From JBJXHG01 sp046160865 (GTDB taxonomy: Bacteria > Planctomycetota > UBA1135 > GCA-002686595), in assembly GCA_046160865.1 (NCBI GenBank), contig JBJXHG010000108.1, positions 1 to 64,000 on the forward strand: a stretch of 64,000 bases of DNA, in the 5' to 3' direction. The notes under the pieces are model-generated. The model was not told where the DNA came from, searched no databases, and worked only from the letters and a program-made list of their open reading frames with translations. The stretch's first letter is position 1; each line of letters begins with the position of its first letter. A program made the position numbers and the translations under genes. This document shows positions 1 to 8,087 of the stretch, in pieces.

Positions 1-35
<35 letters not shown>

Positions 36-242
36 ACTCCCGCGGCCTTTCGCCGCGGAATCTTCAAGTGCGGTAGCTGTCCCGCGTCACCGGCCCGTTA
101 GCCCGTCGCGAGCTTCTGCGAACCGTCGCGCCTTCAGCCGCTCGACGCCGGCTGGAGCGCGACGAGCGCGCGCGCTCTCCAAGAAATGCGAGACGGCGCT
201 GTGCGCGCCGTCGTCGCGGACTCGACAACGTTCCTTCCGCAG

Positions 243-1001
243 TCAGCGTGCGGCCAGATACTCGCGCACCTGCGCGAAGCGCTCCGCCTTCACGCGATCG
301 ATGCGCGTGAGCGTCTCCTCGTACTCCGGCGAATCGCCGTTGCGCAGCACGAGCATCACGTTCCAGTTGCTCATGTTGATCATGCGCAGCGCGCGCACCG
401 GCCGGCCCGAGCCGCTGCTCGGCTCCAATGCGACGAGCGGATAGCGCTCGATCTGTCCCTTCGCCCACGCGTCTTCCATCGCGAGCGTGAACAGGGCGCC
501 GGATTCCTCGCCGAGCGCGCGCAGGATCGGGTCGAAGTGATCCGCGATCTCGCGCATGCGGACGAGGTCCGCGGCGCAGAGCGGCCGGCGCGACGGGTCG
601 TAGGTCTCGGCCCCGAAGTCGACTTCCTCGAACGGTTGGTCGTCGACCCACGCGACGGCGTTCGCCTCGTGCGCCTCGAGATCGTGGTCGTCGACGAACG
701 AGCCGAATGCGAGGCGCGCGCGCGCGGTCTCCCACGGCGGCACGAGGCTCGGATCGAACGGCTGGTTCAGGTCGAATTCCGCTTCGACGAATGCACGCTC
801 GGCCTCGCTCCAGCGCTCGCCGAACAACGGGCGCAGGCCGTCGGCCATCGTCGCCCTGGCGCTCGCTTCCGCGTGCGGCGCTCCCGGATGCGAGTCCGGG
901 AGTGCCGGCGGAAGCGCCGCGTTCAGCTGGCGTTGCCACGCGAGAGCGAGAACGCCCGCCGCGAGGACAGCGCCGACTCCGAAGAACGTTGCGCGTCTCA
1001 T
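243..1001 (-). CDS. Hypothetical exported or membrane-anchored protein
   Basis: I do not recognise this 252-residue protein. Residues about 4-22 form a hydrophobic segment after MRR, so it is probably a signal peptide or N-terminal membrane anchor with the rest outside the cytoplasm. The body is acidic and rich in Glu, Asp and Ala, with no catalytic motif that I can name. The ATG is preceded by GAGGA at about nine bases, which supports this start. It begins 16 bases after the stop of the upstream cysteine-rich exported protein on the same strand, so the two are probably co-transcribed. No transmembrane segment is seen after the N-terminus. Confidence 0.6.
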   Translation of the reverse strand: MRRATFFGVGAVLAAGVLALAWQRQLNAALPPALPDSHPGAPHAEASARATMADGLRPLFGERWSEAERAFVEAEFDLNQPFDPSLVPPWETARARLAFGSFVDDHDLEAHEANAVAWVDDQPFEEVDFGAETYDPSRRPLCAADLVRMREIADHFDPILRALGEESGALFTLAMEDAWAKGQIERYPLVALEPSSGSGRPVRALRMINMSNWNVMLVLRNGDSPEYEETLTRIDRVKAERFAQVREYLAAR

Positions 1002-1017
1002 GTGTCGCGGTCCTCGT

Positions 1018-1524
1018 CTACTGGCACTTGCTGCACTTCAACACAGCGCCGACCGTCGCACCCGACGTGGGGCAATTGGTGCAACGGATGCTGAATCGGA
1101 AACGGCACAGGAGTCCACAGCGCAGCAACTTCGTGTACGCCGCAACCGGCGTGAACACGGGGACCGGCGGCAAGATCGCAGGGAACGGGAACGGTCCGCA
1201 TGTGCTCGCCATCGCGAGGACCGCGGGGCAGGCCGAGATGTAGAAGAGCTGGATCGTGTAGCTGCACGGATTCCCCGGCACGCACAGGCCAGCGGCCCCG
1301 GCGACGCACGTTCCGTTGAAGTTCGTGACGGCGAGCCGCAAGCCGACGGGGACCCCGCAGCTCATACCGGCGGAGAAGAAGACCGGGTGCGGCCCCGACG
1401 AAGCGGCGCAGCCCGTACACGCCGCCTGAACGGGACGCGCCTGCGCGGCCGTGGGCCAGAGCGTCAGAGCGAGCGCGAACAGGACCGTCAGCGCCGTCCA
1501 GCGAATCGATCGGCGAGCGAACAT
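1018..1524 (-). CDS. Cysteine-rich secreted protein, unknown function
   Basis: This 168-residue protein begins with a clear signal peptide: MFARR, a hydrophobic stretch, then a likely AQA-type cleavage near residue 29. The mature part carries 14 cysteines, including CxxC pairs near the start (CTGC) and end (CTNC, CSKC), so it should be disulfide-rich or metal-binding outside the cytoplasm. A strong ribosome site (AAGGAGA) lies just upstream of the ATG, which fixes the start. I do not recognise the family. It is followed closely by another exported hypothetical protein on the same strand and is transcribed away from queC. Confidence 0.6.
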   Translation of the reverse strand: MFARRSIRWTALTVLFALALTLWPTAAQARPVQAACTGCAASSGPHPVFFSAGMSCGVPVGLRLAVTNFNGTCVAGAAGLCVPGNPCSYTIQLFYISACPAVLAMASTCGPFPFPAILPPVPVFTPVAAYTKLLRCGLLCRFRFSIRCTNCPTSGATVGAVLKCSKCQ

Positions 1525-1717
1525 GACAAATCTCCTTGGGTAGGTCGTACATGGGTTCGCGGAGCGTCAGAGAGTTCGGTCCCGAACCGTCGCCGCACTG
1601 GTGGCGCGAACGTGTGGTCGAGGGAAAGGATTCCTCGCGACTTCGCGCGGGGAGCGGAGCGCAGGCCGAGAACGAGACGCGGCGGACCTCGAGCTGCGGG
1701 TTAGGATCGCCTCGTAC

Positions 1718-2458
1718 GTGACGCGCCCTTCCGGATCTTCGCCTGCGACCGAACGCCGCACGGCGGTGTGCTTGCTCTCCGGTGGCATGGACTCGGCGGT
1801 TGCGATGGCGGAGGCGAGCGCCGCGGGCTTTCGTCCGTGCGCGCTGTCGGTCGACTACGGTCAGCGACACAAGCACGAGCTTGCGGCCGCCGCGCGCGTC
1901 GCACGGGCGCTCGGTGCGCACGACCATCGAACCGTGCACGTCGACTTGCGCGCGATCGGCGGCTCCTCGCTGACCGACGCCATCGACGTCCCGAAGGATC
2001 GTCCGCACGAGGCGATCGGCGTCGGCGTGCCGTCGACGTACGTGCCCGCGCGCAACACGATCTTCCTCGCTCTCGCGCTCGGCTGGGCCGAAGTGCTCGG
2101 CGCGCGCGACATCTTCGTCGGCGTCAACGCGCTCGACTACTCGGGCTATCCCGATTGTCGGCCCGCGTTCCTGAAGGCGTTCGAGGACCTCGCCGCCGTC
2201 GCGACCGCAGCAGGTGCGGAGCGTGGCGAGCGCGTGAAGGTGCACGCGCCTCTGATCGCGATGGGCAAAGCGGACATCGTGCGGCGCGCGCAGGAGCTCG
2301 GTGTCGATCTGTCGCTGACGCACACGTGCTACGACCCGGTCGAAGTTGGCCAGTCCGGAAACGAAGTGCTCGCCTGCGGGCGCTGTGACGCATGCCATCT
2401 GCGACTCGAAGGCTTCCGCAAGGCCGGCTCTGTCGATCGCATCGCGTACGTGCGCTGA
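1718..2458 (+). CDS. queC: 7-cyano-7-deazaguanine synthase QueC
   Basis: QueC converts 7-carboxy-7-deazaguanine to preQ0 with ammonia and ATP, in queuosine (or deazapurine DNA) synthesis in the cytoplasm. The PP-loop SGGMDS is at residues 21-26, and four zinc cysteines lie at about 204, 220, 223 and 226 in the CGRCDAC cluster, as in the family. I chose a GTG at 1718, which gives 246 residues, close to the usual size. An earlier in-frame start at 1601 would add a non-conserved arginine-rich leader. An AGGA lies about 11 bases upstream. No queD, queE or queF is visible nearby. The gene diverges from the cysteine-rich secreted protein. Confidence 0.93.
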   Translation: MTRPSGSSPATERRTAVCLLSGGMDSAVAMAEASAAGFRPCALSVDYGQRHKHELAAAARVARALGAHDHRTVHVDLRAIGGSSLTDAIDVPKDRPHEAIGVGVPSTYVPARNTIFLALALGWAEVLGARDIFVGVNALDYSGYPDCRPAFLKAFEDLAAVATAAGAERGERVKVHAPLIAMGKADIVRRAQELGVDLSLTHTCYDPVEVGQSGNEVLACGRCDACHLRLEGFRKAGSVDRIAYVR

Positions 2459-2562
2459 TCCGCGCGCGGTCGAGACGCGGGAAGACGCGCGCGGAGAGCG
2501 CGTCCACGGCGGCCTTCCGTACTACTCCTTCCGACCCAGAGACCCTCGAGATGAGGTGGAAC

Positions 2563-3339
2563 ATGCTCTCCTTGCTTTCGCTCCTGTTCACGCTCGGTTG
2601 CTCGATGTCGTCCGCGCTGACGGCGAGCGGGCCGCCACGGCAAGCGGCTGCGCCCGTCCCCGCGGATCCGTTCCCGGCGCCGCGCGAAGGCCTGAAACTA
2701 GCCGCGGATCTCGCCGACGGCGGACCCGTGATGCTCGACGTGGTCAACGAGTTCTCGCGCGTGACCGGCCAGACGCTCGTCATCGATCCGCAGACGCGCA
2801 TGCAGCTCCAAACGACGAAAGTTGGGCTGAATCAGGACATCGCCGTCCCGCCCGATCAGGTCTACTTCGTCGTCGAGACGTTGCTCGTGCAGCGCGACTT
2901 CGCGCTCGTCCGCCTCAACGATCGCGAGCCGCGCATGCTCGCGTTGTACTCGCTCGCGATTCCGAACGCGCTCGCGCTCCGGGGGCGGGCCGTGTTCGTG
3001 CGCTCGGATGAGTCGGTGCTCTACTCTCGCCACCCCGCGCTCTTGATCACGACGTCGCTCGATCTGCCTTACACCGACGTGCGCACGCTCTCGAACTCGA
3101 TGCGCTCGCTGTTCCAAGATGCGAACACGCAGCAGATCATCCCAGTCGGCAACACGAACACGCTGATCCTCACCGGCACGGGGTCGAACGTGTTCGCGCT
3201 GGTGGAGATGCTGCGCGCGATCGACGACGCGGCGCGCCGCCAGTTCGAGCACCGTGCGACCACGAAGCCGGAGAAGCCCGCGCCGGACGAGAAGTCGAAG
3301 GAAGAAGAGAAGCCGCAAGATCCGAAGTCCGGACACTGA
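2563..3339 (+). CDS. Secretin N-domain (N0/N1-like) lipoprotein
   Basis: The protein has a short signal sequence ending at a cysteine (Cys13, preceded by TLG), a slightly loose lipobox, so it is probably a lipoprotein. Residues about 60-130 resemble the N0/STN domain of secretins, with a DVVNEFSRVTG segment. Residues about 165-225 resemble a secretin N1-type domain. The barrel-forming secretin domain is absent and the tail is charged (Lys, Glu, Pro). The ATG at 2563 has a good ribosome site (GAGGTGG) five bases upstream; an ATG at 2551 is the alternative. It could be an accessory of a type II or IV pilus-like secretin, but no other secretion gene is adjacent. Confidence 0.6.
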   Translation: MLSLLSLLFTLGCSMSSALTASGPPRQAAAPVPADPFPAPREGLKLAADLADGGPVMLDVVNEFSRVTGQTLVIDPQTRMQLQTTKVGLNQDIAVPPDQVYFVVETLLVQRDFALVRLNDREPRMLALYSLAIPNALALRGRAVFVRSDESVLYSRHPALLITTSLDLPYTDVRTLSNSMRSLFQDANTQQIIPVGNTNTLILTGTGSNVFALVEMLRAIDDAARRQFEHRATTKPEKPAPDEKSKEEEKPQDPKSGH

Positions 3340-3407
3340 CGGCGATCGAACGAGCTGGCGGTGACCCGCCCTTCCGGCGCCGCGTGCGAGCAGGCATCCT
3401 TAGTGGG

Positions 3408-4262
3408 ATGGACTCGACGCGGCGTCTCACTTCGAAGGACGATGCGCCGGCAGCGGATCCGCGCCTCGTCGCGCTCGGCCGGCTGCTCACGATCGTCGAC
3501 CGTCTGCGTGGTCCGAACGGTTGTCCGTGGGACAAGAAGCAGACGGTCGAGTCGATGGCGCCGCACCTCGTCGAAGAGGCGTTCGAGGCGCTCGAGGCGA
3601 TCGAGACCGGCACCGACCGCGACGTGGCCGAGGAAGCCGGTGACGTGCTGATGGTCGTCACCCTGATCGCGCGCATCGCGCAGGACGCGGGACGCTTCGA
3701 CCTCGCGACGGCGGCGGATGCGGTCAGCGAGAAGCTCGTCCGCCGTCACCCGCACGTGTTCGGCGATCTCACGGTCGACGGCGCCGACGAAGTGCTGCGC
3801 AACTGGGAAGCGATCAAGAAGTCGGAGCGCACCGAGAAGCGTGAGGACGACAGCGCGCTCGCCGGGGTTCCGCGCGCGCTCCCGGCGCTGCAGCGCGCGC
3901 GCCGGTTGTGCAACAAGGCCGTCTCGGCCGGCTTTCGCTGGGAAGATGCCGCCGGTGCGCGCGCGAAGCTCGGCGAGGAAGCGCGCGAGCTCGACGACGC
4001 TCTCGCGGGCACGACCGATCTCACGGCGCTGGACGATGCGACGCGCCACGCCGTCGAGCACGAGCTCGGCGACGTGTTGCTCGCGGCCGCGTTCTTCGCG
4101 GAGTACATCGGAATGGATCCGGAGAAGCTCTGCCGCGACGCCGCGCGCCGCTTCGAGGAGCGCTTCCGCGCGATGGAGACGGAGCTCGCGCGCCCGCTGC
4201 GCGAGCACTCGCTCGCCGAGCTGACGGCCGCGTGGCAACGCGCGAAGGCGGCAACCGCATGA
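3408..4262 (+). CDS. mazG: Nucleoside triphosphate pyrophosphohydrolase MazG
   Basis: MazG hydrolyses NTPs and dNTPs to monophosphate and pyrophosphate and helps clear damaged or signalling nucleotides. The first domain carries the metal-binding set E56, E57, E60 and E76-x2-D79, preceded by the conserved CPWDKKQT segment. A second, more degenerate MazG repeat fills the C-terminal half. The length of about 284 residues matches two-domain MazG. I chose the ATG at 3408; a GTG at 3384 adds eight residues. Its stop overlaps the next gene's start (ATGA), so it is translationally coupled to the ABC transporter ATPase. Confidence 0.9.
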   Translation: MDSTRRLTSKDDAPAADPRLVALGRLLTIVDRLRGPNGCPWDKKQTVESMAPHLVEEAFEALEAIETGTDRDVAEEAGDVLMVVTLIARIAQDAGRFDLATAADAVSEKLVRRHPHVFGDLTVDGADEVLRNWEAIKKSERTEKREDDSALAGVPRALPALQRARRLCNKAVSAGFRWEDAAGARAKLGEEARELDDALAGTTDLTALDDATRHAVEHELGDVLLAAAFFAEYIGMDPEKLCRDAARRFEERFRAMETELARPLREHSLAELTAAWQRAKAATA

Positions 4263-5002
4263 GCGTGCTCGTCGAGGCGAAGGACGTCTACAAAGTGCAC
4301 GAGCAAGGCGGCGTGCGCACGCCGGTCTTGCGCGGCGTTTCGTGCGCGGTCGAACGCGGCGAGTTCGTGTGCATCATGGGTCCGAGCGGCTCGGGCAAAT
4401 CGACGCTCCTGCACTTGCTCTCCGGCTTGGACGAGCCGTCGGCGGGCACGGTGACGCTCGATGGCAAGAGTCTCGCGTCGCTCGCGCCCGATGAGCGCAC
4501 GCTGACACGGCGCGCGACGGTCGGCTACGTGTTCCAGTTCTTCAACCTGATGGCGAACCTGACGGTGTTCGAGAACGTGGGCTTGCCGCTCGCGATCGCG
4601 GGCGAGCATCCCGAAGCGCACGCGGCGAAGATCGAAGGCTTGCTCGCGCGACTCGGCGTCGACGAGCGGCGCGACGCGTTCCCGCACGAGCTCTCGGGCG
4701 GCGAGATGCAGCGCGTGTCGATCGCGCGCGCGCTCGCCGGCGGCCAGCCGCTGCTCTTGTGCGACGAGCCGACGGGGAATCTCTCGCAGAAGGCGGGACT
4801 CGACGTCATGCGGCACTTGCGGCGCGCGGCGGACGACGACGGCAAGGCGCTGCTGCTCGTCACGCACAATCCGCGCGACGCGACCTTCGCCGACCGCGTC
4901 TTGTTCCTGGTCGACGGCGAGCTCGCGCGCGAGCCGGTCCTGCGCGGTCCGAACATCCCGGTCGACGACGTGCACGCCGCGCTCTCGGCGCTCGCCATCT
5001 AG
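4259..5002 (+). CDS. ABC transporter ATP-binding protein, LolD/MacB-like
   Basis: This is a 247-residue ATPase of the LolD/MacB group. Walker A GPSGSGKST is at 41-49, the signature LSGGE at 145-149, Walker B LLLCDEP at 165-171 and the H-loop histidine in VTHN at about 203. Next downstream is a large FtsX-type permease, so the pair probably forms a mechanotransmission-type exporter or lipoprotein-release complex at the inner membrane. Its start overlaps the mazG stop. Its TAG stop at 5000-5002 directly abuts the foldback element that separates it from the permease. The substrate cannot be told from sequence. Confidence 0.88.
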   Translation: MSVLVEAKDVYKVHEQGGVRTPVLRGVSCAVERGEFVCIMGPSGSGKSTLLHLLSGLDEPSAGTVTLDGKSLASLAPDERTLTRRATVGYVFQFFNLMANLTVFENVGLPLAIAGEHPEAHAAKIEGLLARLGVDERRDAFPHELSGGEMQRVSIARALAGGQPLLLCDEPTGNLSQKAGLDVMRHLRRAADDDGKALLLVTHNPRDATFADRVLFLVDGELAREPVLRGPNIPVDDVHAALSALAI

Positions 5003-5223
5003 GAGCCTGCTTCAGCATGCGACGCGCCGCCGAAGACCGTTCCGAGTCGGGCTCGCGGCGTTACGCCTCCTCTGAGTATTGCTGGGCGAATACGCATCGC
5101 CGGATCCCCTTCGAAGCGCGTCGCTGGCGCGCTTCGATGCGCTGCGCGCACCGGGGCTTACCTGCCTTGCTCGCCTCGGCTCGGTGCGGGCTTCGACAGC
5201 GCTTCGCATGCTGGAACAGGCTC
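5003..5223. mobile_element. 221-bp foldback (MITE-like) element, family C
   Basis: The outer 20 bases (5003-5022) and the last 20 (5204-5223) are inverted repeats with two mismatches. Similarity continues inward over roughly 50 bases at about three quarters identity. A perfect 10-bp stem (TCGAAGCGCG and its complement) surrounds a 7-base loop near the centre, at about 5119-5145. No protein is encoded. The element fills exactly the space between the ATPase stop and the permease ATG (5226). Calling it mobile is inference from structure; no second copy of this family is in the window. Confidence 0.55.
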
Positions 5224-5225
5224 TG

Positions 5226-7853
5226 ATGTCCCTCGCACCGGTCCTCGCCGCGCGCAATCTGCGACGGCGGCCTGCGCGCACGGCCTTCTCGATCCTGGGC
5301 GTCGCGTTCGGTGTCGCGATCGTGGTCGGCGTGTTCACGCTCGACCACAACACCGTGCTCGGGCTCTCGCTCCCCGGGCTCACGGATTGGAAGCCGGCGC
5401 TCGAGGTGCGTCCGGCACGGAGCGTCAGCGATCCGCTCGCCGATCTGCGCGCGATGCCGGGCGTCGCGGGCGTTTCGCCGTTCTTCCAGAACGACGTGAG
5501 CGTGCGTGCGCCCGCGCGACCCGGCGCAGCCCTCGATCCGGCAATGCTCGAGCCGCGCACCGTGCGCTTGTACGCACTGGATGCGGATGCGATCGAGCGG
5601 CTCGACGCGCTGCGCATCGCCGAGGGGCGCTCGCTCGAGCCGAGCGGCGCGCAACGCGAGGTGCTGCTCGGCCAGAATCTCGCGGAGGATCTCGGTGTGC
5701 GTGTCGGCGACGAGCTCGCACTCGCGCGACCGGGACCGACGGCGCGCCGCGACTGTGTCGACGGCGAGTTCGTCGTGATCGATGGCGACGGCGCGGGCGG
5801 CGAGCTCGCCGTCGAAGCGCCGTTCCGCGTCGTGGGCTTGCTCGCGCGCGAGCGTATCGGCCGCACCGCGCAGGGCTCGGTCGTCGTCGTCGACTACCGC
5901 CGCGGCCGCGAGCTGTATGCCGGCGTGCACGTGGAGCCCGTGTTCTGGATCGAGCAGGACCCGGCCGTCGACATCGAGCGCCTGCAGGCGAGCCTCGGCG
6001 CGAGCTTCTCGTACGAGCTGAACCAGAGCGTGCTCGTCGGCGCGGCCGCGGACGAGCGCGCGTTCCGCAACGGCGTGCGCATGGCCGGACTGCTCGCGCT
6101 CGTGCTCGGGCTGTACGTCATCTTCCACACGCTCTCGATGTCGCTCGTCGAGCGCGTGCGCGAGGTCGCGACGCTGCACGCGCTCGGCACGACGCGCGGA
6201 CAGATCGCGCGCATCTTCCTGTGCGAGGCGGTGTGGATCGCGCTCGCTGCGGCGGTGCTCGGCGTAGCGGGCGGTCTCGCGCTCGCGCGCGGACTGCTCT
6301 TGCTCGGCATCACGACGCTCGGCACCGGGCATCACATCCGGCTGTTCGACGTACCGTGGCGAGTCGTCCTGTCGCTCACCGGACTCGGCGTCGGGATCGC
6401 GCTGTGCGGCTCGGTGTATCCGCTCGTGCGCGCGCGGCATGCGGACAGCGTCGCGGCCTTGCGCGGCGAGGCGAGCGTGCGCGCCGGCGGCGTGTCGCGC
6501 GGCTTCCACCTGTTCGCGGCGCTCTTGATCGCGGGTCTCTTGCCGGCGCTCTACTTCGCGATCGTGCCCGTCGTCGGCGAAGCACAGCAGACGCTCGTCG
6601 GCGCGATCCTCGCCGCGGTCGGATTGCTGGCCGCGCTCGTGATCCTGCCACTCCTCGTTCCCGCCGTGCTCGGCGTCGCGAGCAACGCGATCGTGCGTCC
6701 GCTCGAGCGACTGTGGCCGCTCTCCGGCCGGCTCGCCGCGCGCGCGATCCGCGACAGCCCAGCGCGACTCGCCGTCGCCGCCGCGTCGATCGCGCTCGTG
6801 ACCGCGGCGTTCGTCGGGCTGAAGGGCATGACGGCGAGCTTGCGTGGCGAGATCGAGCAATGGGCGGGCGGCGCGATCGCGAACAAGGTCTACGTGCGCG
6901 GCTTGAAGGACGTCGAGCTCCCGCGCTTGCGCGAAGAGCTCGCACTGCGCGGCATCGACGCGGAGCTCGCGATCGAGACCGCGAGCGTGCGCACCTACGT
7001 GCCGTTCTTGTTGATCGGCCTGCACACGTCCGAGATCGCGCGCTTCGGCCCGTGCCGCGACGATCCGGTCGTGCGTGCGGCGCTCGAGCGTGGCAACGGA
7101 GTGATCGTGTCGGAGCGGCTCGCGCGGCACTTTCGGTACGAGATCGGCAAGCGCCTGCACGTCGCGAACGCGGGTGGCACCGTGCAAGACCTCGAGGTCG
7201 TCGCCGTGTCCGACGCGTACGGCTACTTCCCGAATCCCGACGAGCGCTTGTACGGCATCGTGAGCGCCGAGTTCATGCGCAAGAACTTCTGCCTCGACGT
7301 CGACACGCTGACCGAGATCGCGTTGCACGTCGAGCCGGGCACCGATCTCGACGGCATCGAAGCGGTCGTGCGCAGCGCGTGCCCGGGCTCGAAGCTCTCG
7401 TTCACGCGCGGCAGCGGTGTGCTGCACGCGCACATCGTCGACATCGATCGCGACTTCCTCTTGTTCGACATCATCCTCGGCTTGACGGCGGCGCTCGCGG
7501 GACTCTCCGTGCTGAACGGCCAGCTGCTCGCGGCGCTCGAGCGCGCGAAGGAGCTAGGCGTGTTGAAAGCGCTCGGCGTGACGCGCAGGCAGTCGGCCGG
7601 CATCGTGCTGTGCGAAGCGCTGGTCATCGGCGTGCTCGGCGGCTTGCTCGGAACGGCGCTCGGCGCGGCACTCACGCCCGTCGTCGTGCGCGCGCTCGAG
7701 GCGCTCTCCGGCCTCGACTTGCCGAACGTCGCGCCGGTCAGCTGGCTCATCGCCTGTCCGATCGGCGCCGTGCTCCTTTCGCTCGCCGCCAGCGTGTATC
7801 CCATCCTGCGCATCCAGCGCATGGACGCGCTCGCCGCGGTGCGCACGGGTTGA
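5226..7853 (+). CDS. ABC transporter permease, FtsX/MacB type, duplicated
   Basis: This 875-residue membrane protein has about ten hydrophobic segments. One follows the start (RTAFSILGVAFGVAIVVGVF), three lie near 285-420, three more near 430-530, and three at the C-terminus. Large soluble regions follow the first and the seventh. That is two FtsX modules in tandem, as in large LolC/MacB-like permeases. With the preceding ATPase it should form one exporter or lipoprotein-release system. I chose the ATG at 5226, where the conserved N-terminal ARNLRRRPARTA begins; upstream in-frame sequence belongs to the foldback element. Ribosome binding for this ATG would fall inside the element's right arm. 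Confidence 0.85.
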   Translation: MSLAPVLAARNLRRRPARTAFSILGVAFGVAIVVGVFTLDHNTVLGLSLPGLTDWKPALEVRPARSVSDPLADLRAMPGVAGVSPFFQNDVSVRAPARPGAALDPAMLEPRTVRLYALDADAIERLDALRIAEGRSLEPSGAQREVLLGQNLAEDLGVRVGDELALARPGPTARRDCVDGEFVVIDGDGAGGELAVEAPFRVVGLLARERIGRTAQGSVVVVDYRRGRELYAGVHVEPVFWIEQDPAVDIERLQASLGASFSYELNQSVLVGAAADERAFRNGVRMAGLLALVLGLYVIFHTLSMSLVERVREVATLHALGTTRGQIARIFLCEAVWIALAAAVLGVAGGLALARGLLLLGITTLGTGHHIRLFDVPWRVVLSLTGLGVGIALCGSVYPLVRARHADSVAALRGEASVRAGGVSRGFHLFAALLIAGLLPALYFAIVPVVGEAQQTLVGAILAAVGLLAALVILPLLVPAVLGVASNAIVRPLERLWPLSGRLAARAIRDSPARLAVAAASIALVTAAFVGLKGMTASLRGEIEQWAGGAIANKVYVRGLKDVELPRLREELALRGIDAELAIETASVRTYVPFLLIGLHTSEIARFGPCRDDPVVRAALERGNGVIVSERLARHFRYEIGKRLHVANAGGTVQDLEVVAVSDAYGYFPNPDERLYGIVSAEFMRKNFCLDVDTLTEIALHVEPGTDLDGIEAVVRSACPGSKLSFTRGSGVLHAHIVDIDRDFLLFDIILGLTAALAGLSVLNGQLLAALERAKELGVLKALGVTRRQSAGIVLCEALVIGVLGGLLGTALGAALTPVVVRALEALSGLDLPNVAPVSWLIACPIGAVLLSLAASVYPILRIQRMDALAAVRTG

Positions 7854-7898
7854 TTTGGTTCGCACCGCGCGTGCGAAGCGGGACGGAAGCGAATGCTA

Positions 7899-8060
7899 AC
7901 AGCCCGTGGTGAAAGTCATTCAGCGCGAAAGCGGCCCGTTCGCGCCAGCCCGGCGTCGCTCGATCCTCGGCGAATCACGAGGATTCGCCTGCGGTCTCGC
8001 TCCTTGTTCTGACGCGAACGGGCCACTTTCGTGCTTGAAGCACTTTCACGACGGACTGCT
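7899..8060. mobile_element. Foldback (MITE-like) element, family A, copy 1
   Basis: The ends are inverted repeats of about 45 bp. The left arm reads CAGCCCGTGGTGAAAGTC and the right arm ends GAAGCACTTTCACGACGG. The inner part of the stem is GCGAAAGCGGCCCGTTCGCG, paired with its near complement. A closely matching copy lies at 35077-35239. The element has no open frame of its own. It sits between two convergent genes (the permease and nrdJ), so the transcribed hairpin could also end transcription from both sides (inference). Confidence 0.7.
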
Positions 8061-8087
8061 AGTCGTCGAACGAATCGACGAACCCGG

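Noticed and set aside
5061..7433. Long minus-strand open frame opposite the FtsX-type permease
   Set aside because: Its translation is Arg/Glu/His-rich with no family pattern; the plus strand encodes clear membrane segments and pairs with an ABC ATPase.
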